Shown one piece after another: positions 25,148 to 34,466 of a stretch of DNA of 64,000 bases. The stretch covers positions 620,001 through 684,000 of the forward strand of contig DATIDV010000017.1 in NCBI GenBank assembly GCA_035456105.1, in the 5' to 3' direction. A program made the translations under genes and the position numbers. The notes under the pieces were generated by a model. That model was given only the letters and a program-made list of their open reading frames with translations. It was not told the origin of the DNA and searched no databases. How positions within the stretch are numbered: the stretch's first letter is position 1; the number at the start of each line of letters is the position of its first letter. The stretch is from Viridibacterium sp035456105. GTDB lineage: Bacteria > Pseudomonadota > Gammaproteobacteria > Burkholderiales > Rhodocyclaceae.

Positions 25148-25561
25148 TCAATGGCCGCAACCGCGAACAGGCGGCTTTGGCGGGGTCGCAATGTCACGGC
25201 TCGCCCCTGCGACCTCAAGCTGCCGCAGATAGTCCGCCCACAGGCTTTCGTGCTGAGTCGCGAGCAGGTAGAGGTGGTCCCAGCTATAAATGCCGGAGTC
25301 GTGGCCGTCGGAAAAGACCAGCTTGACGGCGTAGTTGCCGACAGGTTCGACGGCAGTGATGGCGACTTCGCGCTTGCCGGTCTGCAGGACTTCCTGCCCG
25401 GCGCCATGACCACGCACTTCGGCCGAAGGCGAATAGACGCGCAGCAGTTCGTGGCTCAGCTGTGCGCTGACGCCATTGTCGAAATGGATTTCGAGCAGGC
25501 GCGATTGCTGATGCAGGCGCAGCTCGGTCGGGATGGGGGTGTCGCTATTAAGGCCGGCCAT
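25148..25561 (-). CDS. DUF971 domain protein
   Basis: A 137-residue protein with the DUF971 (gamma-butyrobetaine-hydroxylase-like N-terminal) pattern: LRLHQQSRLLEIHFDNG, SHELLRVYSPSAEVRGHG, then GNYAVKLVFSDGHDSGIYSWDHLY. Stand-alone DUF971 proteins are linked to iron-sulfur cluster biology but without defined activity. The gene is 11 bases upstream of the GNAT gene, so they are probably co-transcribed, and divergent from phoB. Confidence 0.88.
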   Translation of the reverse strand: MAGLNSDTPIPTELRLHQQSRLLEIHFDNGVSAQLSHELLRVYSPSAEVRGHGAGQEVLQTGKREVAITAVEPVGNYAVKLVFSDGHDSGIYSWDHLYLLATQHESLWADYLRQLEVAGASRDIATPPKPPVRGCGH

Positions 25562-25612
25562 GGGGTTTCCGTCTGGTTTGACATCGTCAGAGCTTTATTT
25601 CAAGACGATGAC

Positions 25613-25630
25613 GTGTCATAAATCGTTCAT
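25613..25630 (+). promoter_or_regulatory. Pho box upstream of phoB
   Basis: GTGTCATAAATCGTTCAT matches the PhoB-binding consensus CTGTCATAAATCTGTCAT at 15 of 18 positions. It lies 46 bases before the phoB start, consistent with autoregulation of phoBR on phosphate limitation. It also lies near the divergent DUF971 start. Confidence 0.82.
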
Positions 25631-25675
25631 CAATCGGCAATACACTGCACCCACTGCATACAGAGAGCACTATCA

Positions 25676-26383
25676 ATGGCTGCCAATATTCTGCTGGTCG
25701 AAGATGAGCCCGCGATCCAGGAACTGATCGCCGCCAATCTTACCCGTGCCGGTCACACCGTAGTGCGCGCGGCTGATGCCGAGGCGGCCCAGCGCATCGT
25801 GCGCGATGCCTTGCCGGACCTCGTGCTGCTCGACTGGATGCTGCCGGGCATGTCCGGCATCGAGCTGGCGCGACGCCTGCGGACTGACGAGCGCACCCGG
25901 CAGATTCCCATCATCATGCTGACCGCGCGCAGCGAAGAGGAAGATCGCGTCATGGGCCTCGAAACTGGAGCCGATGACTACATCGCCAAGCCCTTCAGCC
26001 CACGCGAGCTGGTGGCGCGTATCAAGGCCGTGCTGCGTCGCAGGGCGCCCGAGGCCACAGAGGACGCCGTCGAGACCTCCGGATTGCGCCTCGACCCGGC
26101 CACGCACCGCGTCACGGCGGGCGAACAGGGCATCAATCTCGGCCCGACGGAATTCCGCCTGCTGCATTACCTCATGACTCACCCGGAGCGCGTACACTCG
26201 CGTTCGCAACTGCTTGATCAGGTGTGGGGCGATCATGTGTTCGTTGAAGAGCGGACAGTCGACGTGCATATCCGCCGCCTGCGCAGCGCACTGGAAGCCT
26301 CGCAACACGATCGCCTGATCCAGACCGTGCGTGGCAGCGGCTATCGCCTGTCGGCAGACGTAGTGGCCATCGACAACGTCTGA
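25676..26383 (+). CDS. phoB: Phosphate regulon response regulator PhoB
   Basis: A 235-residue OmpR-type regulator. The receiver domain has EDEP near residue 9, the phosphorylated Asp in LVLLDWMLPG near residue 53 and the KPF lysine near 105. The C-terminal winged helix (LGPTEFRLLHYLMTHPERV, then VDVHIRRLRSAL) binds Pho boxes. It is followed by phoR, whose likely ATT start is 54 bases downstream. A Pho box precedes it. Confidence 0.95.
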   Translation: MAANILLVEDEPAIQELIAANLTRAGHTVVRAADAEAAQRIVRDALPDLVLLDWMLPGMSGIELARRLRTDERTRQIPIIMLTARSEEEDRVMGLETGADDYIAKPFSPRELVARIKAVLRRRAPEATEDAVETSGLRLDPATHRVTAGEQGINLGPTEFRLLHYLMTHPERVHSRSQLLDQVWGDHVFVEERTVDVHIRRLRSALEASQHDRLIQTVRGSGYRLSADVVAIDNV

Positions 26384-26437
26384 CTTTGGCCTGCCTGCAG
26401 CATGGCGGGTTCCGCAATAACAGCGTGAGGTAACGCC

Positions 26438-27766
26438 ATTTTTCCAAGTCGCCTGATCTGGGCTTATGCAGTAGGCATTCTGTCCGGCCTGTTCGTCGTG
26501 GCCGCGCTTATCTGGGCTTTGTGGAGCAGTATTGCAGCGGCGCTGCTGCTGTGTGTCGGCCTGCTGGCGATCATCGCGTATCACCTGCGCAATCTCGGCA
26601 AGCTCATGAACTGGGCGCGTGAGCCACTCGGCACGCCGACACCGCACGCCATGGGTATCTGGGATCATGTCTTCGCAGCACTGTCGCGTCACTCGCGTGT
26701 TGCGTACGACCAGCGCGAGCGCCTGTCGCAAAGCCTTGCGCGTTTCCGCGAAGCCGCGCAGGCCATGCCGGACGGCGTGATCTATCTGACGCGGCAGAAC
26801 ACCATCGAGTGGATCAACCTCGCGGCCGAACGCCACTTCGGCATCGACGCCACGCGTGATGTCGGCAATGCCATCAGCAATCTCGTGCGTCAGCCCGATT
26901 TTGTGCACTACGTCGAGAAGGGTGAATACCAGGATCCGCTGGTTTTCAGGCCGGTGCGCAGTGACAGCCTGACCTTGTCGATGCAGATCGTGCCTTTCGG
27001 CGAAGACCTCAAGATGCTCTTGTCGCGCGACATCAGCCAGATCGAGAAACTCGAGAACATGCGCCGCGATTTCGTCGCCAATGTGTCTCATGAGCTTAAG
27101 ACACCACTCACCGTGGTGAGCGGCTTTGTCGAGATGCTGCACGACGGCCTCGAAGATTTCGCAGCCGAAGACGCGCGTCGCTACCTCATGCTGGCCGGCG
27201 AGCAGGCGGTCCGCATGCAGCGCCTGATCGAGGATCTGCTGGCGTTATCTGCACTCGAAACCGGTGCGCCGATGCCGATCGAAGACAAGGTGGATGTGCA
27301 CAGTCTGTTGCGCAGCGTGGCGCAGGAGGCTGAGCTGCTGTCGGCCGGGCGACACCGCGTATTGGTCGAGCGCGGCACCAACGCGACCCTCATTGGTTCG
27401 CAGAAAGAGATTCACAGCGTGCTCGCCAATCTGGCGAGCAATGCAGTGCGCTACACACCGGAAGGTGGTGAGATCCGCCTCATCTGGCTCGCCACGCACG
27501 AAGGCGCCGAGCTGGCCGTGCAGGACAATGGTCCCGGCATTGACGCCCAGCACCTGCCGCGCCTGACTGAACGTTTCTATCGTGTCGATCGTGGCCGCTC
27601 ACGCGAGAGCGGCGGGACAGGGCTGGGGCTTGCCATCGTCAAGCACGTGCTGACGCGACATCAGGGAACGCTGGAAATCCAGAGTGAGCCGGGTCGTGGC
27701 AGTCGCTTCGCTGCACACTTTCCAGCGCGTCGCGTGGTATGGACAGAAGTCGAAAAAACCGAGTAA
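26438..27766 (+). CDS. phoR: Phosphate regulon sensor kinase PhoR (probable ATT start)
   Basis: About 442 residues. Two N-terminal membrane segments precede a short PAS region (TRQNTIEWINLAAERHFG), then HisKA with the phosphorylated His in VSHELKTPLT and a HATPase domain (NLASNAVRYTP, DNGPGI, GGTGLGLAIVKHV). The only standard start is GTG at 26498, which would delete much of the first membrane helix and has no ribosome-binding site. An ATT at 26438 sits 7 bases after GTGAGG and restores FPSRLIWAYAVGILSGLFVV. I infer ATT initiation; GTG at 26498 is the conservative alternative. Confidence 0.9.
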   Translation: MFPSRLIWAYAVGILSGLFVVAALIWALWSSIAAALLLCVGLLAIIAYHLRNLGKLMNWAREPLGTPTPHAMGIWDHVFAALSRHSRVAYDQRERLSQSLARFREAAQAMPDGVIYLTRQNTIEWINLAAERHFGIDATRDVGNAISNLVRQPDFVHYVEKGEYQDPLVFRPVRSDSLTLSMQIVPFGEDLKMLLSRDISQIEKLENMRRDFVANVSHELKTPLTVVSGFVEMLHDGLEDFAAEDARRYLMLAGEQAVRMQRLIEDLLALSALETGAPMPIEDKVDVHSLLRSVAQEAELLSAGRHRVLVERGTNATLIGSQKEIHSVLANLASNAVRYTPEGGEIRLIWLATHEGAELAVQDNGPGIDAQHLPRLTERFYRVDRGRSRESGGTGLGLAIVKHVLTRHQGTLEIQSEPGRGSRFAAHFPARRVVWTEVEKTE

Positions 27767-27780
27767 AAAAGGACAGAAAA

Positions 27781-27810
27781 AAACCGGCTGACAAGCCGGT
27801 TTCTCTTTGG
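27781..27810. terminator. Bidirectional intrinsic terminator after phoR
   Basis: A 9-bp stem (AAACCGGCT / AGCCGGTTT) with loop GACA is followed by TTTCTCTTT and preceded by a run of A. It can terminate phoBR on the plus strand and the minus-strand gene at 27852-29486. Confidence 0.9.
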
Positions 27811-27851
27811 AGCGGGCTTGGAGCCCCCTTTTTTGCGGACCTGATCGACTC

Positions 27852-29486
27852 TTAGTCGACCGTATCTTCGCCGGGCTCGCGCGTGAAGGTCACGCGATCG
27901 AAGTTGGCACCACGTGAGATCAGCTTGGCCATACGGCCGAACCACTGGCCGTCTTCGAAAACTTCGATACGTCGTCCGATCAGATACCAGCCGGCCGGTA
28001 CGATCACACTGACGTCGGTCTTCAGCGCCGTCACGCCCGGCACCATGAAACCAAGGCGATAGCGTTCGCGCGCCGAGCGGTCGCCCAGGTGCAGGCGCAC
28101 GGCCACGACCTTGGGGGGGCCGGGCAGCAGATTGACGCCGGCCTGCAAGGTGCCGTTGTGCTGGTATTGCAACCAGCTCACCTCGGCCAGCAACATCGGC
28201 GCTGCAGGTGTGGCGCGCAGGCCGACCAGTTGGCGATGTTCGACGCGCGAGTCGCCCTGACTACGGGCGATGCGATAACCAGCGACGGACTGATCGTTGA
28301 CCTCCCAGACTTCCTCCTGCGCGTAGCCTAGCTGCGCGGCACGCTGCACGAGGTATTCAGGCGTTATTTCGGCGTCGACGCGATCGCCGAAGGTACGGAT
28401 GATCTGCGAGTCGGAGAAGCTGGTGACGCGGGAATCGGAAGGCTGCGAGAACTCACGGCCTTCGAGGAAGAAAGCGATCGTCTGCTGGTCCACGCACAGC
28501 TGCACCTTGGCACTGAGGCGACGACGCGGGAACTTGCGACCGGCTGCGGCGTGACCCCAGGGGCGATACAGCGACACCAGCAGGCGCGAGCAGGCGGGTT
28601 GTACACAATCATCACCAAGACCCAGTGAGGCGGGCGAGACGCTCTTCTTCAATTGGGCGACGACGGCCTGGATGTGATTGGCGAGGCGCTTGGTGTCGAT
28701 GCTGCGCAACTTGGCTTCGGGCGCGATCAGGCCGATCGGACGCAGGCCGTGATCGGACTGGACGTCGAGGGCGAATTGCGTTGCTTTTTCGGGACGCGGT
28801 TCGCTGTCTGGCAGCACCACGCAATACGGTGCGAAGCGTTGTGCCCAGCGCATGATCCACACCAGCTCGCGCGGCGTGCGGCCGCTCGGCATGGCGGCGT
28901 CGACCAGCAGCAGCGCGACATAACATTCCTGGGCGCTCTGTGCGCCCCACACTTCATTGAGCGCATCCGGGACGCGCACGTCGGCGAGGCCAGCACGCTC
29001 AGCCGCAACGAACAAGGTGTGCAGATTGCGCCACAGGCCGGGCGGCATCTCGCGACGTGCGCGGAAATTCTCGACCATGGCCAGCGCGCAGTACTGGATG
29101 CGGCGATGCGCCAACAGGGCGCGCTTGTCGGTGAAGCCGGGATCCATTGCCGAGCGCTGGGCAATCAGGGAGTAGCTACGCGCCATCGTCGTCCAGGTGG
29201 CGACAACACGTTGCAGGCGTTCGTCCTCTTCGCTGGCGGGGGGCAGGGGGCGGGCGATGTAACGCAGCGACGCTTGCGACATGACGAAGTCCAGCGTCGT
29301 GCGCATCTCTTCAAGCACCTGCAGGTGCTCTGCCGGCTCTGGCGGATGGGCGCACATGCCATCGAGCAGGAAGCCCATGACCGCCATGGAATCATCGACG
29401 TCGGTGGGATTGAGCGCGCGGAGCGCGGCGAGGCATTGGGACGACTGAGAGAAGTCGGTGTTGGCCAGATTGCGCGTGCCGATCAT
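27852..29486 (-). CDS. Large conserved protein of unknown function, possibly c-di-GMP-related
   Basis: A 544-residue soluble protein with no signal or membrane segment. The N-terminal half is alpha-helical; the centre has PPGLWRNLHTLFVAAERAGL; the C-terminal 80 residues (VSVIVPAGWYLIGRRIEVFE, WFGRMAKLISRG) are beta-rich. Proteins like this in betaproteobacteria are sometimes labelled cyclic-di-GMP-binding (FimW/PilZ-like), but I do not see a clear PilZ RxxxR motif. GGAGG precedes the ATG at 29486. It stands alone between a terminator and a 560-base gap. Confidence 0.75.
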   Translation of the reverse strand: MIGTRNLANTDFSQSSQCLAALRALNPTDVDDSMAVMGFLLDGMCAHPPEPAEHLQVLEEMRTTLDFVMSQASLRYIARPLPPASEEDERLQRVVATWTTMARSYSLIAQRSAMDPGFTDKRALLAHRRIQYCALAMVENFRARREMPPGLWRNLHTLFVAAERAGLADVRVPDALNEVWGAQSAQECYVALLLVDAAMPSGRTPRELVWIMRWAQRFAPYCVVLPDSEPRPEKATQFALDVQSDHGLRPIGLIAPEAKLRSIDTKRLANHIQAVVAQLKKSVSPASLGLGDDCVQPACSRLLVSLYRPWGHAAAGRKFPRRRLSAKVQLCVDQQTIAFFLEGREFSQPSDSRVTSFSDSQIIRTFGDRVDAEITPEYLVQRAAQLGYAQEEVWEVNDQSVAGYRIARSQGDSRVEHRQLVGLRATPAAPMLLAEVSWLQYQHNGTLQAGVNLLPGPPKVVAVRLHLGDRSARERYRLGFMVPGVTALKTDVSVIVPAGWYLIGRRIEVFEDGQWFGRMAKLISRGANFDRVTFTREPGEDTVD

Positions 29487-30048
29487 CAGCAATTTCCTCC
29501 GTCGACCGCTTCGCGGACTGAATGCAAGGTTCTGTTTGGGGCAGACAAGGCGGCCTCGCGCAAGGTATCGAACGGCTGCGCCCCGGCAAGTTGCGATCCT
29601 GTGGAAGAGCCGGAATGGCGCGCAGCAAATGCCGCGTTCATGTGTGTCTGCTCACATCCTGTATTGACCACTTGCACGGCGTCCCTCGAATCTATTTTTT
29701 TGCTGCCCACAGGCGATCGATACTGCCAGACCCATGATTTGGCGCTGTCCGCAGACAGACATATGGGCAGTTCGATCGATATCCATCTGTGACTTTTTTG
29801 TAGTTCTGCGCGCAGATTGCTGGTATGCAGAATGCTGCAGTGGCGAGTATGACAGATGATGAATATCGCGAACAATGATGCGGCCGTACGGTCATACCCG
29901 ATTCCGGGGATGCCCGCGAAGCAGGGTCCGTGCGTTCCTGCTGCATCTGTTGCCGAGTCGTGCGGCGGGTGAATGATGGATACTGCAGCGTTCCGGCAAC
30001 CAGGGCCGGGCGTTGCGCAGGCATCACTGCAAACAAAAAGGAACAGGG
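29487..30048. other. Divergent intergenic region with no gene seen
   Basis: About 560 bases separate the unknown protein gene and the ABC transporter gene, which are divergent. Part of it (about 29680-29880) is less GC-rich. No convincing open frame, tRNA, riboswitch or repeat was found. It presumably holds both promoters. Confidence 0.5.
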
Positions 30049-31839
30049 ATGGATTGGAGTCATGAACTGCTCGCCAGTGTCATCTGGCTGGGCAAGGCGT
30101 TTGGTATCAGCATCGTCGGTTTGATCGTGGTTGCCTGGGGACTATGCCGCTTCACTGGCTGGGGCCGCCAGTTCCGGCGCCTCGCCTGGCCCTACTTCGC
30201 GCCCTCGCGCAGCTGGAAGCCGCTGGCGGCATTGGCCCTGATCGTCCTCATGACGCTCTTCTCGGTACGCATGAATGTGCTCTTCTCGTTCTGGTACAAC
30301 GGCTTCTACACCGCCATGCAGAAGCTCGATGCGCCGGCCTTCTGGTTCATGCTGGGTGTGTTCGCAATTCTCGCCACGGTGCATGTGGCCAGAGCCTTGC
30401 TGACCTACTACCTGCGACAAGCCTTCCTGATTCACTGGCGCACCGCGCTTACGGACAGCGTGATCCAGCGCTGGCTTGCCAACCAGGGCTATCACCGCAG
30501 TCGCTACGTCAAGGATGCGGTGGACAACCCCGACCAGCGCATCCAGCAGGACGTCGACAGTTTCGTTGCCAGCTCGCTGGGCCTGTCGATGGGCTTGCTC
30601 GATGCCGTCGTCTCGTTGTTTTCCTTCACGCTGATCCTGTGGGGCCTGTCCGGCGCGCTGAGCTTGCTGGGCGTCGAGATCCCGCGCGCGATGGTCTTTC
30701 TGGTCTATCTCTATGTGATCGTGGCCACCGTGTTTGCCATCTGGATCGGTCGCCCCTTGATCCAGTTGAACTTCCTCAACGAAAAGCTCAACGCGAATTT
30801 CCGCTATGCCCTGGTGCGCATGCGCGAGTACGGCGAAAGCATCGCCTTCTTCCGTGGCGAGGCGGTCGAGCGCAATACGCTCATGGCGCGTTTCGGCAGC
30901 GTGATCAGCAATATGTGGGCGATTGTCTTTCGCTCGGTCAAGTTCCAGGGCTTCAATCTGTCGATCTCGCAGGCGGCCGTGGTGTTCCCGATGATCGTGC
31001 AGGCGCCGCGCCTGTTCAGCAAGCAGATCACCCTCGGTGACGTGATGCAGACCGCCGAGGCCTTTGGCCAAGTGCAGGACGCGCTGTCCTTCTTCCGCAG
31101 TTCCTACGACGAGTTCACCGGCTATCGCGCCGTGCTCAATCGTCTCAGCGGCTTCCTCGACAGCATGGATGCTGCGGAACAACTTCCCACCATCGAGACG
31201 CAAGGTGACGGTCAGCGTCTGGCCTTCGAGTCGCTCACCGTGTCGCGGCCCGATGGCGGCGTGCTGCTGGCGAATCTGTCGTTGAGCCTCCCGGCGGGCG
31301 GAGCCCTGCTGATCCGCGGCCCTTCCGGCGCAGGCAAGACCACGCTGCTGCGCGCTGTCGCCGGGCTGTGGCCGTTCGCGACGGGCAAGGTGATTCGCCC
31401 GCTCGGCGAGCAGGCGCTGTTCCTGCCGCAGAAGCCCTATCTGCCTTTGGGAACGCTGCGTGCAACGCTGTATTACCCGTCAGTGCCACAGGCTGGCGAA
31501 AATGCCGAAGACATATTGCGACAGTGCCAGCTCGGCCACCTCGTCGCGCGCCTCGATGACGAGGCGGACTGGACCGGCATGCTGTCGCTCGGCGAGCAGC
31601 AACGTCTTGCCATCGGGCGGGCCTTGCTGGCGCGGCCGCAGGTGCTGTTCCTCGATGAAGCCAGCTCAGCGATGGACGAGGGGCTGGAGCACTCGATGTA
31701 CGCGTTGCTGCGCAGGAGCCTGCCGCAAGCCATCCTCGTCAGCGTCGGTCATCGCAGCAGCCTGCTGGAATTCCACACGCAGGAGATGGAGCTGCTCGGC
31801 GACGGCAAGTGGCAGATACGCGCGCTGCCGCAGGCCTGA
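30049..31839 (+). CDS. SbmA/BacA-YddA-like ABC transporter (fused permease-ATPase)
   Basis: A 596-residue fusion. The N-terminal 340 residues hold six membrane helices with the SbmA/BacA-like (ABC_membrane_2) signature (SFWYNGFYTAMQKLD, NPDQRIQQDV, PLIQLNFLNEKLNANFRYAL). The C-terminal ATPase has Walker A GPSGAGKTTL, signature LSLGEQQRL and Walker B VLFLDEASSAMDE. Family members transport peptides, B12-like molecules or fatty-acyl compounds; direction and substrate are not determined here. AAGGAACAGG precedes the ATG at 30049. Confidence 0.93.
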   Translation: MDWSHELLASVIWLGKAFGISIVGLIVVAWGLCRFTGWGRQFRRLAWPYFAPSRSWKPLAALALIVLMTLFSVRMNVLFSFWYNGFYTAMQKLDAPAFWFMLGVFAILATVHVARALLTYYLRQAFLIHWRTALTDSVIQRWLANQGYHRSRYVKDAVDNPDQRIQQDVDSFVASSLGLSMGLLDAVVSLFSFTLILWGLSGALSLLGVEIPRAMVFLVYLYVIVATVFAIWIGRPLIQLNFLNEKLNANFRYALVRMREYGESIAFFRGEAVERNTLMARFGSVISNMWAIVFRSVKFQGFNLSISQAAVVFPMIVQAPRLFSKQITLGDVMQTAEAFGQVQDALSFFRSSYDEFTGYRAVLNRLSGFLDSMDAAEQLPTIETQGDGQRLAFESLTVSRPDGGVLLANLSLSLPAGGALLIRGPSGAGKTTLLRAVAGLWPFATGKVIRPLGEQALFLPQKPYLPLGTLRATLYYPSVPQAGENAEDILRQCQLGHLVARLDDEADWTGMLSLGEQQRLAIGRALLARPQVLFLDEASSAMDEGLEHSMYALLRRSLPQAILVSVGHRSSLLEFHTQEMELLGDGKWQIRALPQA

Positions 31840-32208
31840 CAGACATCACATCCGCCGAAGTTCGGGAACGCCGCGATTGCCCGTTCACGGCCTGGGCGGC
31901 AGCGTGACCGCAGCTGTTTTTCGCGGCAAGCAGCACGTGCAGCCGCCTTGTTCCCGGACGCGCAACTGCAACGGTTCGCGCACAGCGGCCACTTTCCGCA
32001 CCGGGGTGTGCCGGGACAGGCAGTTCGCCTGATTCTCGGCAGCATCGGCCGCCCGTTCATCGCGGCTGAGTCAGCTGGCGTTCTGTAGGCCGATAAAACA
32101 GATCGACGAGACCTGCATGCGGGAAGCCGGGCGGCGGGTGCGAGGTCGCGTGCGCGCAGTAATCTTGTCGCCAGGAATATCTCCCGCACCAGATAGAAGG
32201 AAATCACA
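31840..32208. other. Intergenic region with no gene seen
   Basis: About 370 bases follow the ABC transporter. Overlapping open frames occur on the minus strand but none has a ribosome-binding site or recognisable sequence. The final 20 bases carry AGAAGGAAA, the ribosome-binding site of the next gene. Confidence 0.45.
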
Positions 32209-32712
32209 ATGTTTCGATCCAACGGCCGCTCGTTCTTGCGCGCCTTACCGCTTGCGCTGGCAACAGTCGCGGCCTTGAGCTGTGCCCCGGCCATCGCCGC
32301 GACCGTCAACATTTACGGCCACATCGACATCGGCGGCCTGCCACGTCCGCCGGTGCTCGTCGTGCCGACGCCCGTGATCATCGACCGTGGCCCCGTCGTC
32401 GTAGAACGCGAGCCGGTCTATCTGCATGTGCCACCGGGCCATCGCAAACACTGGAGCAAGCATTGCCGCGAATACGACGCCTGTGGCGAGCGCGTCTACT
32501 TCGTGCAGGACCAATGGTATGAGCGCGTCTATGTGCCCGAACGCGAGCGTCGTGGTCCGCCGCGCGGGCATGACGATCGCGGATACGAAAAGCGCTATGA
32601 GCACTACACCGTGGGTCCGTCAGGCCCGTCCGGACATGACAGGGGTCACGGCCATCACGACGATCGCGATGATCGCGACGATCATCATGGGCACAAGGGT
32701 AAGGGCCACTGA
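32209..32712 (+). CDS. Exported histidine/aspartate-rich protein of unknown function
   Basis: A 167-residue protein with a signal peptide (SFLRALPLALATVAALSCAPAIAA). The central part (VYFVQDQWYERVYVPE) is tyrosine- and arginine-rich. The C-terminal about 40 residues alternate His, Asp, Gly and Arg with a terminal lysine/histidine run, which could bind metal ions. A similar family of periplasmic proteins is common in betaproteobacteria but without assigned function. Confidence 0.72.
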   Translation: MFRSNGRSFLRALPLALATVAALSCAPAIAATVNIYGHIDIGGLPRPPVLVVPTPVIIDRGPVVVEREPVYLHVPPGHRKHWSKHCREYDACGERVYFVQDQWYERVYVPERERRGPPRGHDDRGYEKRYEHYTVGPSGPSGHDRGHGHHDDRDDRDDHHGHKGKGH

Positions 32713-32833
32713 AGACGCCCGGATTCCAGCGCCTGCGCATTGTGCAGGTGACGAAGTGAGCGAGCCCCGTTCGTTGAATGCTTTTGGCATATAATCTGCC
32801 ACGGCGTCAACCGACGGGGTTCTGCATTTGGAC

Positions 32834-33472
32834 ATGTATTCCAGCATCAAGGCCTATCTCCTCGACCTTGATGGCACGCTCGTAGCGAGCGAGCCTCTGA
32901 AAGGTCGGGCACTGGCCGATACCTGCCGCAAATACGGTGGCGAAATCACCGCTGCGGCGTACATCGAAGTCATGGGCGAAGACTGGCCCACGGTGACGCG
33001 CCACTTCTTTTCTTGTGCCGGCATCCAGCCCTGCCCGGATGCGTTCAACGCCGACTTCCGCGAGCGGTATCTAGCACTTCTCGATGAGGGTGTGGAACTT
33101 ACCGAGGGTGTGGCTTCGTTCATTTCCCATGCCAGAGCGCGCGGCATCCGGCTGGCGCTGGTCAGCTCGGCCGCGCCGTGGATGGTCGAGCGAATTCTTG
33201 CCCGGCTGGACCTGGTCGAGGCGTTCGATCTGGTGATCACGCAAGAACATGTCACGCGTCACAAGCCCGATCCGGAGGCGTATCTGCTGGCGTTGCGCAA
33301 GCTTGGGCTCGCCGCGCAAGATGTACTCGTATTTGAGGATTCCGCGGCGGGCCTCAGGGCCGCTGCGGGCGCAGGCTGCACCAGTATCGTGGTCCGTCAC
33401 GCATTCAACGTTAGGCACGATCTGTCGCTTGCCCGGCGTGAAATATCGAGCTTCCTGCAATTGCTCGACTAG
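32834..33472 (+). CDS. HAD superfamily phosphatase
   Basis: A 212-residue HAD hydrolase of the beta-phosphoglucomutase/phosphoglycolate phosphatase subfamily. Motif I is LLDLDGTL near residue 9, motif II LVSSAAP near 111, motif III Lys in RHKPDPE near 145 and motif IV FEDSAAG near 170. The cap domain lies between motifs I and II. Substrate unknown. The ATG at 32834 was preferred over TTG at 32828. Confidence 0.88.
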   Translation: MYSSIKAYLLDLDGTLVASEPLKGRALADTCRKYGGEITAAAYIEVMGEDWPTVTRHFFSCAGIQPCPDAFNADFRERYLALLDEGVELTEGVASFISHARARGIRLALVSSAAPWMVERILARLDLVEAFDLVITQEHVTRHKPDPEAYLLALRKLGLAAQDVLVFEDSAAGLRAAAGAGCTSIVVRHAFNVRHDLSLARREISSFLQLLD

Positions 33473-33492
33473 TGCGTAAGCTGCGTGACGCG

Positions 33493-34383
33493 CTACACAG
33501 CTTTCCCGTAGTGCGCCATCTCTTCGCCGAGGCGGATGGCGCGACCAGGCATCCACTCCGCGTTGAAGTGCAGGCCCGCACCGGGCTGTTTCGGGAACAG
33601 CATCACGACTGTTGAGCCGAGCAGGAAGCGGCCCATTTCTTCACCCTTTCGCATCACGATGTATTTGTCGCCGTAATGCCATTCGCGTACGTCGCCGGTG
33701 CGTGGCGGATTGACTACGCCATGCCAGACAGTGGCCATGCTGCCGACGATGGTGGCGCCGACGAGGATCAGCACGAAGGACTTGCCGGTACTGATGCCCG
33801 ATGCATCCAGTTCGTCGAACACGCACACCACGCGCTCGTTGCGCGCGAACAGGCCCGGCACGCCGCGCGCCGTCACCGGATTCACCGAGAACAGATCGCC
33901 GGGCACATAGATCATGCGCGTCAGACGGCCGTCGCAAGGCATGTGGATGCGGTGATAGTCCTTCGGGCTCAGGTACAGGGTGGCGAAACTGCCATGCTCG
34001 AACTGCGCCGCCAGTTTCTCGTCGCCGCCGACCACGGCTTGCGTCGAGTAGTGATGGCCCTTGGCCTGGAAGATCTGGTGGCGATCAATCGCACCGAACT
34101 GGCTGATCGCACCATCAACCGGACAGATCAGGTCGGCGTTGGCGAGCGGGCGAGCGCCCGGCTTGAGGGCACGCGTGAAGAAATCATTGAAGGTCTTGTA
34201 GGTCGTGATGTCCGGCTCGGCGGCCTCGCTCATGTCGACGCTGTACTTGCCCACGAACCAGCGGATGATGCGCGTCGTAATGGCGCCCCAGCGATTGCCC
34301 GCGACGAAGCCCGCGAAAACCGTGATCGCTTTCTTGGGGAGAAGGTATTGCGGCAGGACAGCAAGGCGATCGGACACGGGCAT
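33493..34383 (-). CDS. psd: Phosphatidylserine decarboxylase proenzyme
   Basis: A 296-residue Psd. The self-processing LGST motif (GRFLLGSTVV) near residue 250 generates the pyruvoyl cofactor; His in YHRIHMPCDGRL is the conserved active-site region. It decarboxylates phosphatidylserine to phosphatidylethanolamine at the inner membrane. I chose ATG at 34383 (MPVSDRLAVLPQ), which matches the usual N-terminus; ATG at 34407 is in frame. Confidence 0.95.
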   Translation of the reverse strand: MPVSDRLAVLPQYLLPKKAITVFAGFVAGNRWGAITTRIIRWFVGKYSVDMSEAAEPDITTYKTFNDFFTRALKPGARPLANADLICPVDGAISQFGAIDRHQIFQAKGHHYSTQAVVGGDEKLAAQFEHGSFATLYLSPKDYHRIHMPCDGRLTRMIYVPGDLFSVNPVTARGVPGLFARNERVVCVFDELDASGISTGKSFVLILVGATIVGSMATVWHGVVNPPRTGDVREWHYGDKYIVMRKGEEMGRFLLGSTVVMLFPKQPGAGLHFNAEWMPGRAIRLGEEMAHYGKAV

Positions 34384-34466
34384 TCCCGGGCGGGTTGGGG
34401 GCGCCATTGTATCGCGTGCGGGTTTTGCGCACAGAGTCAGCCTGTGGCGCGGATCATGGTCGAGGT

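Noticed and set aside
30142..31203. 353-residue minus-strand frame rich in His and Gln
   Set aside because: Antisense to the ABC transporter gene.
32790..32795. TATAAT as a promoter -10 for the HAD gene
   Set aside because: No acceptable -35 element at 16-18 bases upstream; kept only as a weak possibility.
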